Source: Russula earlei
Taxonomy: Eukaryota > Basidiomycota > Agaricomycetes > Russulales > Russulaceae
Reading direction: 5' to 3'
Assembly (NCBI GenBank): GCA_025769875.1
Contig: JAGFNK010000043.1
Coordinates: forward strand, 124,001-188,000
DNA: 64,000 nt
Shown here one piece after another: positions 1 through 12,055 of the stretch. Position numbers and translations under genes: made by a program. The notes under the pieces are model-generated. The model did not search any database and was not told the DNA's origin. It was given only the letters and a program-made list of their open reading frames with translations. Within the stretch, counting starts at the first letter, position 1; each line of letters opens with the position of its first letter.

Positions 1-847
1 TTCTTAGCGTCGTTCTTTGTGCTCGACACTTTCTTTGCAGATGGTTTCTTCGTAGCAGCAATCTTCTTAGTAACTGTTGGTGCCTTCTTCGGGATAGCAG
101 CAGGCTTCTTCGTAGTCTTATCCGATGATGTCTTGGTTTTGCTGGTTGTTACCCTCTTTGAAGGGGCAACCTTGCCCGCCTCGGTAGCTTTCTTCGTAGA
201 TGGGGCCCTCTTGGAGGGTGGCTTAGTATTCTGTAGCACGCTCAATAGGATAACATGAGAACATGCGAAGGCAACCAACCTCTTTGGCATCGGTGGGTGC
301 CTTGGCACGCTTAGAAGCAAGCTTAACTTTGCCCGAAGGTCCCTTGGGGAAAACGAAGGTCTCGTTCTCCGCCCCACGGGTAAGTGCCAAGTTCAGTTGA
401 TGAAGATTCGATGCAGACGACATGTCGAGCTTGTACTTCTCCTCGGCATACTGAAAGCTTACATCAGTAAGACGAATGCGTGCGACAACTAGCACTAGGA
501 GACTTGCCTTCTTGATCGCGCTGCGCGAGACACCAGAGCGAGCGTCTTCGGGATGCTGAGTAATAGCCTCCTGTGGCACAGTTAACCAAAGAGGGGTGAT
601 GGCCATCAGCACGCAGATGTACCTTGATAATGTCCTTCCAGGATGGATGATCGGTAGGCGACGGTTTGGAAGCCGACTTCTTCACTGCGGGCTTCTTTGT
701 GGTGGAAGATTTCTTAGCAGGAGTAGCCTTCTTGGTGGCACCCGACTTGACTGAACGGGACGCTTTAGAGCGGGCGGGTGACTTCTTCCCAACAGAGGTA
801 ACTTCAGGCACAGGAGAAGCGAGAGGGGATGGAGCAGGGGAAGACAT
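1..847 (-). CDS. Linker histone H1 (3' end beyond window)
   Basis: Binds linker DNA at the nucleosome dyad and compacts chromatin. Read from the ATG at 847, a Ser/Pro/Lys-rich N-tail leads into a winged-helix H15 domain (HPSWKDIIK, then HPEDARSGVSRSAIKK, then YAEEKYKLDM), and after that a Lys/Ala/Pro-rich tail runs off the left edge. Three introns restore the domain: 571-622 (GT-AG), 451-507 (GC-AG, donor GCAAGT) and 231-279 (GT-AG). The GC donor is needed because reading through it inserts 19 residues into the conserved helix. The C-tail is incomplete. Identification rests on the H15 motif and lysine-rich tails; confidence is high, with the exact 3' exon structure less sure. Confidence 0.92.
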
Positions 848-1283
848 TTCTTGAGTGATATAAGCGCTTATTCTGTGGGATGACGGTAGCTGGGATGGAG
901 AGAGTTGGAAGAGGCGTTGCGCGGACCTACGCCGCGCGACCTTTATATCCGTGGTCGGAACCGGGCGCGTCGCATCACGTGTGAGGGCATCATGTGTTGT
1001 TTGTTGATTGCAAACCTTATCTCCGCCTGCACTGCCACCGGTTTTCCACTACAAAAAGCTGCCTGTGACCCGTAGTGCGGAAATCATGCCCATCGCTCAC
1101 GCAGAGTCATACACGACCGGTAGCGTTCTATGTAGATAGTGATAGCTCAACTGCTCAGGAACGTCAAATTTAGGGCCGAATGATGACATTACAAGGAGGA
1201 TAGTAAACATGCTCCCACGAGCCTGTTGTCCCCGTTGTACACGCGTGAAAAAAATCATCTAATTTGTTCTACACACGGCAGCC
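848..1283. other. Intergenic region upstream of histone H1
   Basis: No credible coding frame. It lies upstream of the minus-strand H1 start and downstream of the minus-strand stop at 1284, so it should hold the H1 promoter and the terminator of the ligase-like gene. I recognise no specific element beyond a GC-rich stretch at about 905-975. Confidence 0.5.
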
Positions 1284-3279
1284 TCATGCCTCCAATTGGT
1301 CCCCAATAGGCTTGGCCGTGGTCCACGCCTTGAACGCACCATTGGTCTGCACACGGGCTCGATCCCCTGTTGATACCCACGATCCGTCAGTTTTTGATTC
1401 ATCCGCCTCTGGCCCGTCCGTGGCGACAAGCACGCGGCCAACAATTGGCCCGCGTACATAGAGCACACCCCCTGGGTCATCACCTCTCTCCACGGCTCCA
1501 TCGTCAACGCCAACGAGTTTGACCTCGATGTTGACCGTCGGTGCTCCAACAGAGGCGAGGTCTTGGTCTGACTTGACAGCGAATGTCTGCACGTCGTGTG
1601 GGTGCGACGCCAAAATTGGCGCCGAGGCGAGTGAGTGGGTGTGCGCAATAACCAGCGGAACAGATAGCGCGATGCGTGCCGGGGTAAGTATGCTTGCAGG
1701 AACGGACCCGTCGCTTACAACTACAGCCCTTATAGGTGGCGCTCCTTCTCCGAAAACGATGCTACGAGCATCGTCAAACACAAGCCTATCCCAAAGACTT
1801 TCTTTGGTGAGGTAGCCCTCAAGAATGCCTGCGAGCTTATGCCGCCAAGCAAGAGGGAACAGGAAGGACCTTTTCGCGTTTGATATAATGGCATCGACAA
1901 CAGCGTCCAAGTGATTGGGCTTGAGGAAGAAGACCGTCGCGGGGGGGAAGTGCGAGTTTCTGCGTTGACATGACATCATCAAGGGGAGACAAATTTACTG
2001 GGAAGGCCCAAAGTCGGTATTAGAAGGGGAAAAGCAATGGGGTCATAGTTCATACCGAGGTCCGCTTGGAAGAGTTTCGAGCTTTCCAAAGTGGCAAAGC
2101 TGGTTCCTTCGTACAAAGCTGTGTATGCGACCGTGCGTCCAAACGCGGTACTCAGCGAATGAGCAGAGATAACGGTGTCTAGAGCAGACAGATAAGAGGA
2201 CATCGGGAGGAGGGCGCGAATGGCGGTGACCCCGGCAGTGATATTTTGATGAGTGAGGTGTCCACATCGTACGTCATTGTTGGCGTCCCGATAAAACGAG
2301 ATGTTAAATACATCGTCCGGTCCTGAACCCAGGACGTATGAGCAAGATTAAACCCAGGAAAACGGAGTACGACCACCTGGAGCAGAGCCAGTGATGGGCG
2401 GTGCCGCCTTGCCTTGTGCCTCTATATCGTTCCATCGCACAAGCTTGGCGTGCGAGGACGCCTGGGAGAGTATCTTCTCATCTGTCTGGCCGACTACGAT
2501 GATCAAATGATGTCCAAATTCGTTCAGCTCGTAGATGAGCTCAAGGACATGCGGAACCAAGCTGCCCTCAACGACAATGGCTGACGGAGGGTGTGATTCA
2601 AGGACTGGTGAAAGGAGCGAAGAAGACGACAGGGTCGATGATGGGATAGAGTGCGAAGCAAGTGCAAGCTCGGTGATGAGGAACTCTGGAAGTAGCCCAT
2701 AAGGATGGGTGAGTGCACGGAATGGAAACTGATAAATGCGATTACTGCTTACCGAGACTGTCATTTAGAAGTAAGAGCACATTAGACTCGCGTGTCAGAC
2801 CAGCGAGGCGCAGGCCCGTGCCAAGGGCGTTTACGCGCTCCGCGAGGTGAGAGTTAGATATCTGAGGGCGAGGGTTCAGGATTCAATCACGACAAAATCG
2901 AGGAAGTGACGTGTTACCTTAGTAGACCAAAGTGAACGGGGTGCGTCCGACTCGGGCTTGATAAGATCTAGAACAGTCATAATCTCTCGAGAGGGTCGAA
3001 TTGTGAACTATACGACGTATGAGCAAGTGCTCAACGTGGACCAATATGATGATGATAATGATGGATACGTACTCTTCCCATGAGTCCAGTGGCGTAGTTC
3101 CTATGCACAGCACTCTCCCCCGGCATCCTGACCCTTGCAACATCGCTTTGTCTACCAAGGAGGATCGGGTGTACCAAAGGCTGAGGCTTATACAGGTTGT
3201 AGAGCAGGAAAATGGAGGCAGTGGTGAGACCAAGGAGAATGGTTAGGTCATCGGTCACAAGGTACTCCGACAAGCCCAT
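1284..3279 (-). CDS. Acyl-CoA ligase-like (AMP-binding fold) membrane-anchored protein
   Basis: Resembles fungal long-chain acyl-CoA synthetases. The N-terminus has one hydrophobic segment (LTILLGLTTASIFLLYNLY), suggesting membrane anchoring, followed by an AMP-binding-type body. Introns inferred from frame and homology: 3008-3072, 2862-2917, 2686-2752, 2323-2376 and 1960-2055. The usual phosphate-binding loop (Ser/Thr/Gly-rich, ending PKG) is not visible; the equivalent place reads NISFYRDANNDVRCG before HLTHQNITAG. The C-terminus also ends without the usual C-domain. The last two exons join in frame only if the 7-C run at 1941-1947 (seen as G) had one more base, so a sequencing error or real frameshift is likely there. 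Probably a non-catalytic relative; substrate unknown. Confidence 0.7.
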
Positions 3280-3761
3280 GTCAGCAACGGGGTAATAGAA
3301 ACCAATAAGCGAGCAATAGAAAGTACAGGTGTGCGAGTTGCAGTGAAGAGACGTGATGAGCTAAGAAAACGGGTCGCCGGTACGTGGCACTTTCGAGAAT
3401 TGAGAACCGACGAGCTCGGGCTGGACCGAGACCAACTGGTGGCAAATATCACGTATCATAAGCGTCCAGTCAGTGGCATGAAAACCGAATGAATATTGTA
3501 ACTGAACGTGTAAAATCGTCTGTCGCTGTCCCCCTCCATCCAGTCTGTCTTACCGCTTGAACCGTATCTATAACCCGCATTAATCGGTGGTACCAATCCC
3601 ATTTTGTAGAAACCCCGTCGTATTCGCTTCCGCGTTCGCGTTAATCAGGGCAGGGCAGCTTGCTTGGTGGCCGGATACCCACGATCGGGGGTTAGGGTTG
3701 ATTAGCGCTCCCCAAGTCAGTCCGTCGTCCGAACTTTGTTCTGGTGGTACGCTTCCTCGGC
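3280..3761. promoter_or_regulatory. Divergent promoter region, ligase-like gene / TEL2
   Basis: Lies between the minus-strand start at 3279 and the plus-strand ATG at 3762, so both promoters must be here. Contains pyrimidine-rich stretches near 3520-3555; no clear TATA box. Confidence 0.5.
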
Positions 3762-6700
3762 ATGGTGGCAGAAAATCACAATGATGCAGGAAGTCAAGTT
3801 AGAGACGTGATTAACAAGCTACAATCCCCCATACCTGATCTACCCGCACTCCTTGTGCTCGTCTCCAGCCTTCTAGACTGTGTTGGCCTTCTCCCACCAC
3901 AATATAAGCAGTACAATACCGCCCCTCTTCACCCAGAGGCCTTCAATGCCCTCCGACACCTTCCTCCTATTCAGAGGGCACTGTTGGAACATGTCATTCC
4001 TACTTGGGAACCTGACTTATCTCGAGAAAAGCTGATACCCCTGGTGGATCAATGGTTCATTCCTGATGCTTTCTCGTATGCAAGTCCTGCAGCCGGCGAA
4101 GTGACGGCGCATGCTTACGGTTCTATTTTGTCTCTTTCCCTCACGCCATACTCTACCAATCTGCTGGCTCGCTTAACGAAAGCGTACCCCCTGGATCGCT
4201 TACATGCAAGTGTTTTTTCTCATCTGAATAGAGATTCGTCCCCTGGACAGACCACCCTTGCGTGGGAGGATGTAGTGAAGAGCATTCTGTCAGTGCCCGC
4301 AAGGGTGGCCAACGCTTTCGAAGGAAGAGGAGAAATTCCCAAGGAACTGGAACAGGGGCCATACTTTGCTAATCTATGCGTCAGGTGTGAAGCCTTGCTC
4401 TGGAAACTCTCACAGGAAAGTCCTAAAGGTGGGTCAAACTTTTGGCGCAACGTCTCATTCCTAATAAATTTCAGAAAGTATGTCATCTCTTACCTACTTG
4501 TTCACGAAACTCGCAAATGTCGGTGCGTTTCCTGCATCGAAGCCGACCTCACCGTCGCAACCTTCGTTCTTTCTGTCTACCCTGCCTGTCATAAGGAGAC
4601 GCCTGTCACAAGGGGATACGACCACAGAATCGTATTCCTCTCTCTGGGTCACCCTTCTCGAGTCTCTACCATCCTCGTTCGCGCTCCAGAACATCCTGGC
4701 CTCACTATTCGCGCACATCACAGTTCCAGACACCCCCCTTGATACTTCATCGCTCTCGCGTGGACTCGTGAAACGAGAAGCTGGCCTGCTCCTGGGAGTA
4801 GCAGGGAGATTTGGGGAGGACAAGAAGTATCTACTGGAATGCGCCTCAGCCGTTGTTCTTACTCGGGACTGGAGTGAAGGACATGCCCGGGTGTACTGCT
4901 GTTGGGCCGCAGGCGCCACAACCGGAGTAGTAGACGTCAGAGGCGAGCATCTCGTCGTTGTGATGTGTATGTAAACTCAAGCTTGAATTTCAGCCGTCTC
5001 CTCCTTTTCAACACCAACGCTGGACACGTGGACGTCCTCCGATCATATAAAACATTCTTTACTAGGGCGACATCACTGTAAGATACACCTTTTCACCATA
5101 CCTTTGTTATATGCTGATAATGTTAGATCTGACACTGCTGCTCTTGATCACCATCTCGTACTTACCAGCCTCCTCCTCGACGCTGCGGGAATTAGCGCTT
5201 TCTGTTCCATTCATTCGTAGCATATCAACTTATATCGGACATTTGGACCCCTCAGTACGACGTTGCGGTATGCTGGTAGCGGAAGAAGTCGCGCGCCGCA
5301 CAGGTAAAGAACTCGATTTCAAAGACTGGGATGGTGACGATGGAGGGAAGCCGTGGACTAGAAGCGTCCGCAATCTCCTGTGCGAGAAGGATGCCGATGC
5401 CGAAATCCTCGGTGACGACGAGGGGCACGAGATTGCCATCGAAGAGATCATGGAGGAGGATGCTTTCGAATCCGCAAGCGAACCCGTACAAAGTTCTCCA
5501 CCGTTTCGTGCTCGCCCTGATGGCCACGACTCGGATGACTCGCTGACGGGGTACGCATCGCTGGCATCATCTCGGTCTCCTAGTCCCACGCCCTCGGAGC
5601 TTGCGGAGATCGAGAGAGACCCGACACTACGCGTGGGCCGTACTAAGATCTCAAGACCTGTGTATCTTGCGCAGTTGGGGGAAATGATACGAGGCACCAG
5701 TGGTCTGAAGACTGACCAGGAAAACCAAGAAGCAGATAAGTTAGAGGTCGCGCTAGATGTGTCAGAGGAACTTATCCGGAGAAAACGAGGCTACGGGACA
5801 GAGCTAGGTATGCCACAGGTCGACACCATGACATCATCATACTCATTGACGTCCGAAAGAGGAGAATGCAGTGAATCTCGTCTACGGTCTGGTTGGCCTA
5901 CATGATAACTATGAATTGGATGGTTTCGACATTAAGCGTCAAGCAGCGCTGAATGCCCTTGTTGCGTGCTGTCCTCGGAAAGCGGCTCCGTGAGCTTCCG
6001 ACTATTGCCGTGGCATCGCTACTGACCAAACATGGCAGGGCCATCGTCGAGGAATTCTTCAAGAATCAGTACTCGACCGACCAGCGCTATGTTATGCTGA
6101 ACGGTCTGTCGCTTGGTGCTCTCGAATTAGCTGGGCTCCCGCTACCAGCTAAGGCTGCTGTCCACCCCCTCGCAGGGGATCGTGTGTCCTTTCCCAGCAA
6201 GCGACTACCAGGAACACAGCACGAACGCTATCTTTTAGAGTCGTCCACGACGCAAGTACAAGGGCTACTACAGGACGTTGCCCGCTTGGCAATTGAAAAC
6301 ACCCGCGAGGCGAATGCAGACCGAACGCCCGACCTTGTCCGCGAACGCCGGCTGTGTATCCGACAGCCAGCAAAAGTTACTGAGATCAGTCAACCAAGCA
6401 CCGCGCAACTCCTCGAACAAATACGCATGTCACGGACGCAGTCTGCGATGACCAAGTTTACGGATGTCGCAGTCGAGTCCTTCCTCTACCCGCTGATCAA
6501 TAGGTTTTGGCTATTCCTGCGGGATGAACAAGCGCGCGAAGAGCGCACCGCTCACCGCGACATCTTGCATCAGTACCGCGGGGCCGGGACGGGCCTCATC
6601 CTCAACGCGCTCGTTCTGTCCCACCTACTCGCGACGCTTGGCGTCCTCGTGCACGCGTCTCGAAACGCCCCGGCGTGGCTGGCCGTCGTAGCCCCAGATG

Positions 6701-7083
6701 CGCTTGAGCTTGCTGTCACGCTGGGAACGCGGCCCATCTCACGAGGCGCCGAGGAAGAGGGGGAATCCGGCGGGGAATCGGGGAGCGGCGACGACAAGGA
6801 TGCGCGGGTACTCACGACGGCGCTGGAGCTCGCACTCATTGTTCTCGATGCGTGCGTGGAGCTCGATGGCGGGCGGTCTCTGAGCTTGGAGCATACGGGA
6901 TTATTGCTTGCGGCGGGTGAATGGGCGCAAGGACTCTTTGCGCGCCTAGAAAAAGGAATCCTAGTCAAAGGCGGAGGTGGGGCTAGTGAGGTTCGTCTGA
7001 GAAAGGCGGCCGCCGGGGTAGTGATCAAGGTGGACGAGGTTTCAGAGAGATGGAAAAGGTCGATGATTGATTTCACAATATGA
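3762..7083 (+). CDS. TEL2: Telomere length regulation protein TEL2/TELO2
   Basis: TEL2 is the scaffold of the TTT complex (Tel2-Tti1-Tti2) that stabilises PIKK kinases with Hsp90. The product is an alpha-solenoid of roughly 1000 residues with family signatures: HLDPSVRRCGMLVAEEVA, then QRYVMLNGLSLGALELAGL, and the C-terminal RLRKAAAGVVIKVDEVSERW. Introns: 4429-4474, 5078-5126, 5818-5871 and 5990-6038, each joining conserved blocks in frame. One intron ending at 4993 is unresolved: the obvious donor at 4967 gives only 27 nt, while a GC donor at 4943 would give 51 nt. An acidic, Ser/Pro-rich linker (about 5400-5600) is the phosphorylation-loop position in this family. The ATG at 3762 is preferred over an in-frame GTG at 3744. 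Confidence 0.9.
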
Positions 7084-7172
7084 GAATGATTGGCTCGGCA
7101 AACCCCGGTCGGTCGAATGGTCTGAATGGTCGGGGGGAGGGACTCGACAACCAGCATCGGACATCGTTCGTC

Positions 7173-8224
7173 ATGCTCGCAGCTATTAAGCTGGCAAGAC
7201 CGTTCCCTGCACCCCGTGTAGCTAGACAAGTGCGCTGGCTTTCCTCCTCTTTGTCTCGGCGCTCAGATGCCCTCTTTGTGGTTCGTTCCCGGCACTGTCC
7301 TCGAGTGTCTTGTTGCTTACCCCGTTGTCAATGTTGTAGCACAGGGACACGCCACACAATAATCCTGGGGTATCATCGTATATCATGTCACTTCTTTCTC
7401 GTTGTCTCACCCGTTCTTCAAGATTTCGTTCGAGTTCACCCCCGAGAACCTTAAACGCGCCAACGAAATTATATCTCATTACCCGCCCCAATACAAGAAG
7501 GCCGCTGTCATTCCCCTCCTCGACCTCGGCCAGCGGCAAAATAAAGGATGGACGAGCATCAGCGTTATGAATTACGTGGCGAGGTTGCTCGAGATGCCGC
7601 CAATGCGAGTGTACGAAGTCGCGACGTTCTACACCATGTTCAACCGGTACGTGATCCACACATTCTCGCATTCCTCGCGCTGACGTGCGAGAGGGACGTT
7701 TAGTGAGCCCATTGGCGAGAACTTTGTGCAGGTGTGCACCACGACGCCATGCATGCTCCGCGGATCCACCGAAATTTTGGAGACGGTGTGCAGTCACCTA
7801 GGCGGACTCAAGCCCGGACAAACGACGAAGGATGACAAGTTCACGGTGATTGAAGTCGAGTGCCAAGGCGCCTGCAGCAACGCGCCGATGATGGTCGTAA
7901 ACGACGACTTCTACGTGAGGCCTTCCTTCCCTTCGGCGTGACGCGGTGTTTGCTTGTAGCCAGTGAATGCTGAGTTATCACACGCAGGAGGATCTTACGC
8001 CAACGACAACGAAGGCCATTTTAGATGCATTCTCGAAAGGCACGAAGCCAAAACCTGGTCCTCAGTCCGGACGACACACGTCTGAGAACTCGGCCGGATT
8101 GACGGCACTGACATCAAAGGCAAGTCTGTTCTACTTTTCCCCGTTTTTCTCCTGGAATAACATCAACATCGGTGCTGTGCAGCCATATGGCCCTGGAGAG
8201 CATTGTCTGCCGGAATTTCAATAG
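7173..8224 (+). CDS. NDUFV2: NADH:ubiquinone oxidoreductase 24 kDa subunit
   Basis: Thioredoxin-like subunit of the complex I N-module carrying the [2Fe-2S] cluster N1a, in the mitochondrial matrix. The first 30 or so residues are Arg/Ser-rich with no acids, as in a mitochondrial presequence. Conserved blocks: [32 protein letters not shown] and [12 protein letters not shown]. The four cluster cysteines are visible in CTTTPC and the later CQGAC. It ends with [13 protein letters not shown]. Introns: 7281-7340, 7371-7422, 7647-7703, 7915-7987 and 8120-8182; the last is GC-AG (donor GCAAGT) and must be removed to reach the conserved C-terminus. The gene starts 90 bp after the TEL2 stop, so the two are tightly packed on one strand. 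Confidence 0.95.
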
Positions 8225-8347
8225 TGCAATAGTGCGTCGCATAGAGTAGAAATGGCGAGTACGCTACGAGTCTCACCGGCCACGCGATGCCACCTTGCCG
8301 CGATTAAAAAGATAACGTGTTGTGACAACGCTCGCGCGCATACAACT

Positions 8348-9560
8348 ATGTCCCTTTCGCAGTTCAAAGTATTGCTATTTGATGTCTATGGCACCCTCGT
8401 AGTTGGTTTCCTTCAGAGACTTTGACCACCAATACCAATTCATAGAATTGTGCGAATAGGACTGGGAAACCGGTATTTACGATGCACTCCAAGACCCCCG
8501 TGCAGACTTGCACTTGGACCAACAGTGGACCAAGTCAGACGTGCTCCTCGCCTACTTGTCCGTAGAGTCAGAACTGCAAGCAAAGAAACCAACCGCGCTC
8601 TACTCCGATATCCTCGCAGGGGCGTATGATGAGCTATTCCGGCGTATCCGCGGCGAACCATGTTTACCCGAAGCCAGCGGAAACACCCTCTCGCCCGCCG
8701 TAGCCTCTACGGCAGGAGAAGGGGATGCCAATCCAGAGGGGACGGCGGCCAGTGCGTCGGGGATGATCTCCCCCGTGGGCGCATCGCCGTCAGAGTCAGG
8801 ATCAGGGTCATCGCACGCGCAACCCTCCTCCTCCGCCGCGGCCGCCTTTGCGGCGTCGCTCGTCGACTGGCCCGTCTTTCCGGACACCGTCTCCGCGCTC
8901 GCCAAGCTGTCCTCCTCCCATCTCGGCCTCAAGCTCGCCGTGCTCTCCAACGTCGACCGCGCCTCGTTCGCCTACACGTGCGCCGCCCTCGAGCGCGGTT
9001 TCACGTTCGCGGCCGCGTACACCGCGGAGGAGATCGGGTCGTACAAGTACGTCTTCCGTTTTCCGTCTTCCGTTCTCCGTCGTGTCGTGTAGACGTCGCG
9101 GCCTAGCGCACACGTCGTGGTTCTGCGCCCCCCCCCCCCCCTTTTTTTTTTTTTTTTTCTTTCTGTGGCGCCTTTCGTCTAGAGTTCCCTCAGTCATGTT
9201 ATTCATCGCGTGTCGCGTGTTCGAGTTGTTCTCCTTCTATTCAGGGACGCTGACGTTGCGGCAAACAGGCCAGACCCGCGCAACTTTGAGTATGCGGTAA
9301 CGCGACTGCAGGCAGACGACCCATCCCTAGAGCGAGATCAGATCCTTGTTGTGGCACAATCGCTCCCACACGACCACGTTCCGGCGCGCGCGCTTGGGTT
9401 GTCCTCAGTGTGGATCGATCGTCCAGACTCATTGACTTGTCATGATGGCGTAGGTGTGCCAAAGACCCGCACGGCGAAGGAAACATTCGCGAAGTGGAGG
9501 TATAGGAGCCTAGGAGAATTCGCAAGCGCAATTGAAGGGGCTCGGATAAAATCAGTTTGA
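8348..9560 (+). CDS. HAD-superfamily hydrolase, haloacid dehalogenase type II-like
   Basis: HAD fold hydrolase acting on phosphate or halide substrates; substrate unknown. Motif I is FDVYGTLVDWETG (the first Asp is the nucleophile), motif II is LAVLSNVDR, and the motif III Lys with its surroundings is GSYKPDPRNFEY, formed across the second intron. Introns: 8402-8459 (donor GTTGGT) and 9047-9268. The second is long (222 nt) and carries a 10-C plus 18-T homopolymer near 9128-9159. The cap region holds an unusual Ser/Gly/Ala-rich low-complexity insert of about 50 residues (about 8690-8860). ORFs on other frames here are shadows of this GC-rich exon. Confidence 0.85.
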
Positions 9561-9632
9561 TCCACGTTTCTTACAATGTGGGTATTATAGGGCATAGGAA
9601 AGATGTTGACATAGAACAGCCATTCCAGAAAT

Positions 9633-11704
9633 TTAGTCGTCTCCTTCACCATCATCCCAGCCGTAACTGCCTACACCGCCTTCAGGGAGGTTGCTGATGA
9701 TATAACTTTGATGGGTCAGGAAAATGCTTCTACTGAAAAGATAAAGTTATCCTTACTCGATCTCTTCCTTCAAATCCGAGCAATAACGATCTGTGAACCA
9801 AATACTGAATGAGCAAAGTTATCACCAGCAAGGTGCGCAGACCCACCCAACGGGAGATCACATTCGTCAAGGCCTATACAAGTCAACAAAATGAATTCAG
9901 CGAAGTTGCGCCAGGAGACACGACACATTTACCGAACGGCATCTCGATTTGTTCGGCGATTCCTTCGATGCCCATAAACGTGAATGCGACGACTGTGACG
10001 ATGGGTACTGTTGCCCAGCCTAAATCTCTGACCATAGTGAAAGGGAGGGAGAAGAGGTATAGCGTCACGCATTGCTTGAGATGAATTCGGTCTAGGATCA
10101 GACCGTCCTGGGTCAAAAGCGGATTATAAATTTCAGGAGATGAGCGTACAAGATTTGGGTATGGGAGTGTTGGCGATCCGTTCAAGGCTGGTTAATTGAT
10201 CGACTAGACCCGAAATGCTAACAGGGCCGACTTGAGTATATGGATAGACTATGGTGGTATAGTGTCTTACGTGGCGTTCAGGGTATTCATACCTATCGTA
10301 GAAACACAGATCAGTTTAGAACGAGTAGAAGGTAAGCTCAGCAGCGACGTACCGGCCGGGCCAACGGTCTCCAATAATCCATCTCGCCGAAAAGTAAATA
10401 TCATTCTCGTAAGCTCATGCGCAATACTGGTAGGGTTTTTGTCGCATCAGAATCCGGCGTGCTTCAGAAGAGGCGATGACTCAACGCACACAAGGGGGAA
10501 AGGAATGGACACATCGGTATACGGCTTGAAATCTATAGTTCTGTGCTCCCCAGCGATGAGTGGTGTTTTGGCAGTCGGGATCTTGTCAGAGCTTCTTTTC
10601 ACCCTCACGCGCTTTGTTGCGGCTGGCGTTGAAGAACCGTCCGTGCTATTACCCCTTGAGGGGCTGACCTGATCTCGAATTACCCGGGCTCGAACCATGG
10701 TCGGACGTGGCGTGGTAGCCCGTCGAAATCGAATTCCGAGACGAATGGAGACGAGAGTGCGACCGCAGAAAAGATTCAGGAATGACGCTCACGTAATCCT
10801 CGTAATCCAACCCATCTTCTTCGCGCAAGTAGTGCTTGACGGCATACACGAAAGAGATAATCAACTTCAGTGCATCTCTTTTGCGGCGATGTAGCTGCAG
10901 AGGCGTAATGTCTGTCGATGGAGTCTTGCCGGTGGTATCATCCGTGGGTGGCAAGGCAACTTGAACCCAGATTAGGCGCGCGAGATTGCGGGCCTACGCG
11001 AAGAAATCGAAACAATTCGGCGTGTTAGTAAGCTAGTAGACACACCTGTGCTGTTAGGGAACCAAATAACTTGCGGCCTTCATAAAATCGATCGTAAGAA
11101 GTCCTTGGCGCCGACTATTAAGATAGAAGAAACCGACGGTGGACGCGCGCCTCACCCATTCCTGGACATTGGTGCCGTCAAAGGGCGTCAATTAGATGCA
11201 TGCCATAACATACCTGAACACTAGGATAAGTCCAACCTAACGTCATCACATACCATGAGGATCGCAAAGTACGTCTTTGATGAGCGGGAAGCTTACAACA
11301 ACGGCGAGCAGCGGCGTCACAGAGTTCGTCAATGTAACTGGTTTCCCGTTGTCGTATGCATACGCAACGACCGCGGAGAATGCGGTGACGGTTAACACAG
11401 GGCCAAGAATGCGAGCCACGATCTAGGATTGCCAACTGAGTTTGCACTCTCAGAAGTTGACTAGGGTCAGCGTACGCTATTCTTCAGGCGCAATACATCC
11501 GGAAGCCAGGAGTACTGGTCATGTAGTGTGTTGTATCAGTGGAGGACAACCAACTGTTTCTATGTCAATCCAATACCTTGCGTAGCTGTTGCCTTGTGAG
11601 TAGCTTGCGGTGCTGAAGCTGAAGAGTCATGCAATGGTGTCAAGAGAGGTGGGCAGAAAATGAGATACCTGCGTTAGAGCGGTGGAAAGACCCGCCGCGG
11701 ACAT
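9633..11704 (-). CDS. Bestrophin-like (RFP-TM family) anion channel
   Basis: Fungal bestrophin/UPF0187-type membrane protein; family members are plasma- or endomembrane anion channels. Read on the minus strand from the ATG at 11704: short N-terminal exons, VARILGPVLTVTAFSAVVAY (helix), a 23-nt exon encoding VGLILVF, SYDRFYEGRKLFGSLTAQ, NLARLIW, AVKHYLREEDGLDYEDY, HLKQCVTLYLFSLPFTMV, and FTFMGIEGIAEQIEMPFG before a short acidic tail (stop at 9635-9633). At least eight introns of about 50-90 nt are needed; several were placed by conserved blocks, but the middle part (about 10200-10650) is uncertain. The order of blocks matches the family. Confidence 0.82.
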
Positions 11705-12055
11705 TGCAGACCACTGATGAAGCGAGGCGTGTTCAACAAGGCTGAGGGGGGCGTAACTACGCGGTAGCCTCTCGAGGCAACGCCTGCGCTGTTGTGTTTT
11801 TTGAGTGGCTTTCTTGGTGGAGCCCCACGTGTTCGTTATGTAATAAAAGATAAAATCTGGAGACCACGGTCGGTCGCACCATTCTACATTTGGTTACAAA
11901 CCGAGATTACAGTACAATGTTCGCTACACGAAACACGAGAGATATGCGAACACAACGTTTGCATTTCTAGCTAAGAATCACAGTTTGCGACCTAATAACT
12001 CAATGAGACTGGGTTGTGTTGGGTTGTGGGGGTATCGCCATGACGCAAGGAGTTT
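11705..12055. other. Intergenic region
   Basis: Between the bestrophin-like start (11704, minus) and the TEA-factor stop (12056, minus). Only short chance ORFs; should contain the bestrophin promoter and TEA-factor terminator. Confidence 0.5.

Noticed and set aside
4967..4993. 27-nt intron in TEL2
   Set aside because: Shorter than any other intron here by almost half; the alternative GC donor at 4943 gives 51 nt. Left unresolved rather than claimed.
6570..7229. 219-codon minus-strand ORF
   Set aside because: Opposite to the GC-rich conserved C-terminus of TEL2; Ser/Pro-rich shadow.
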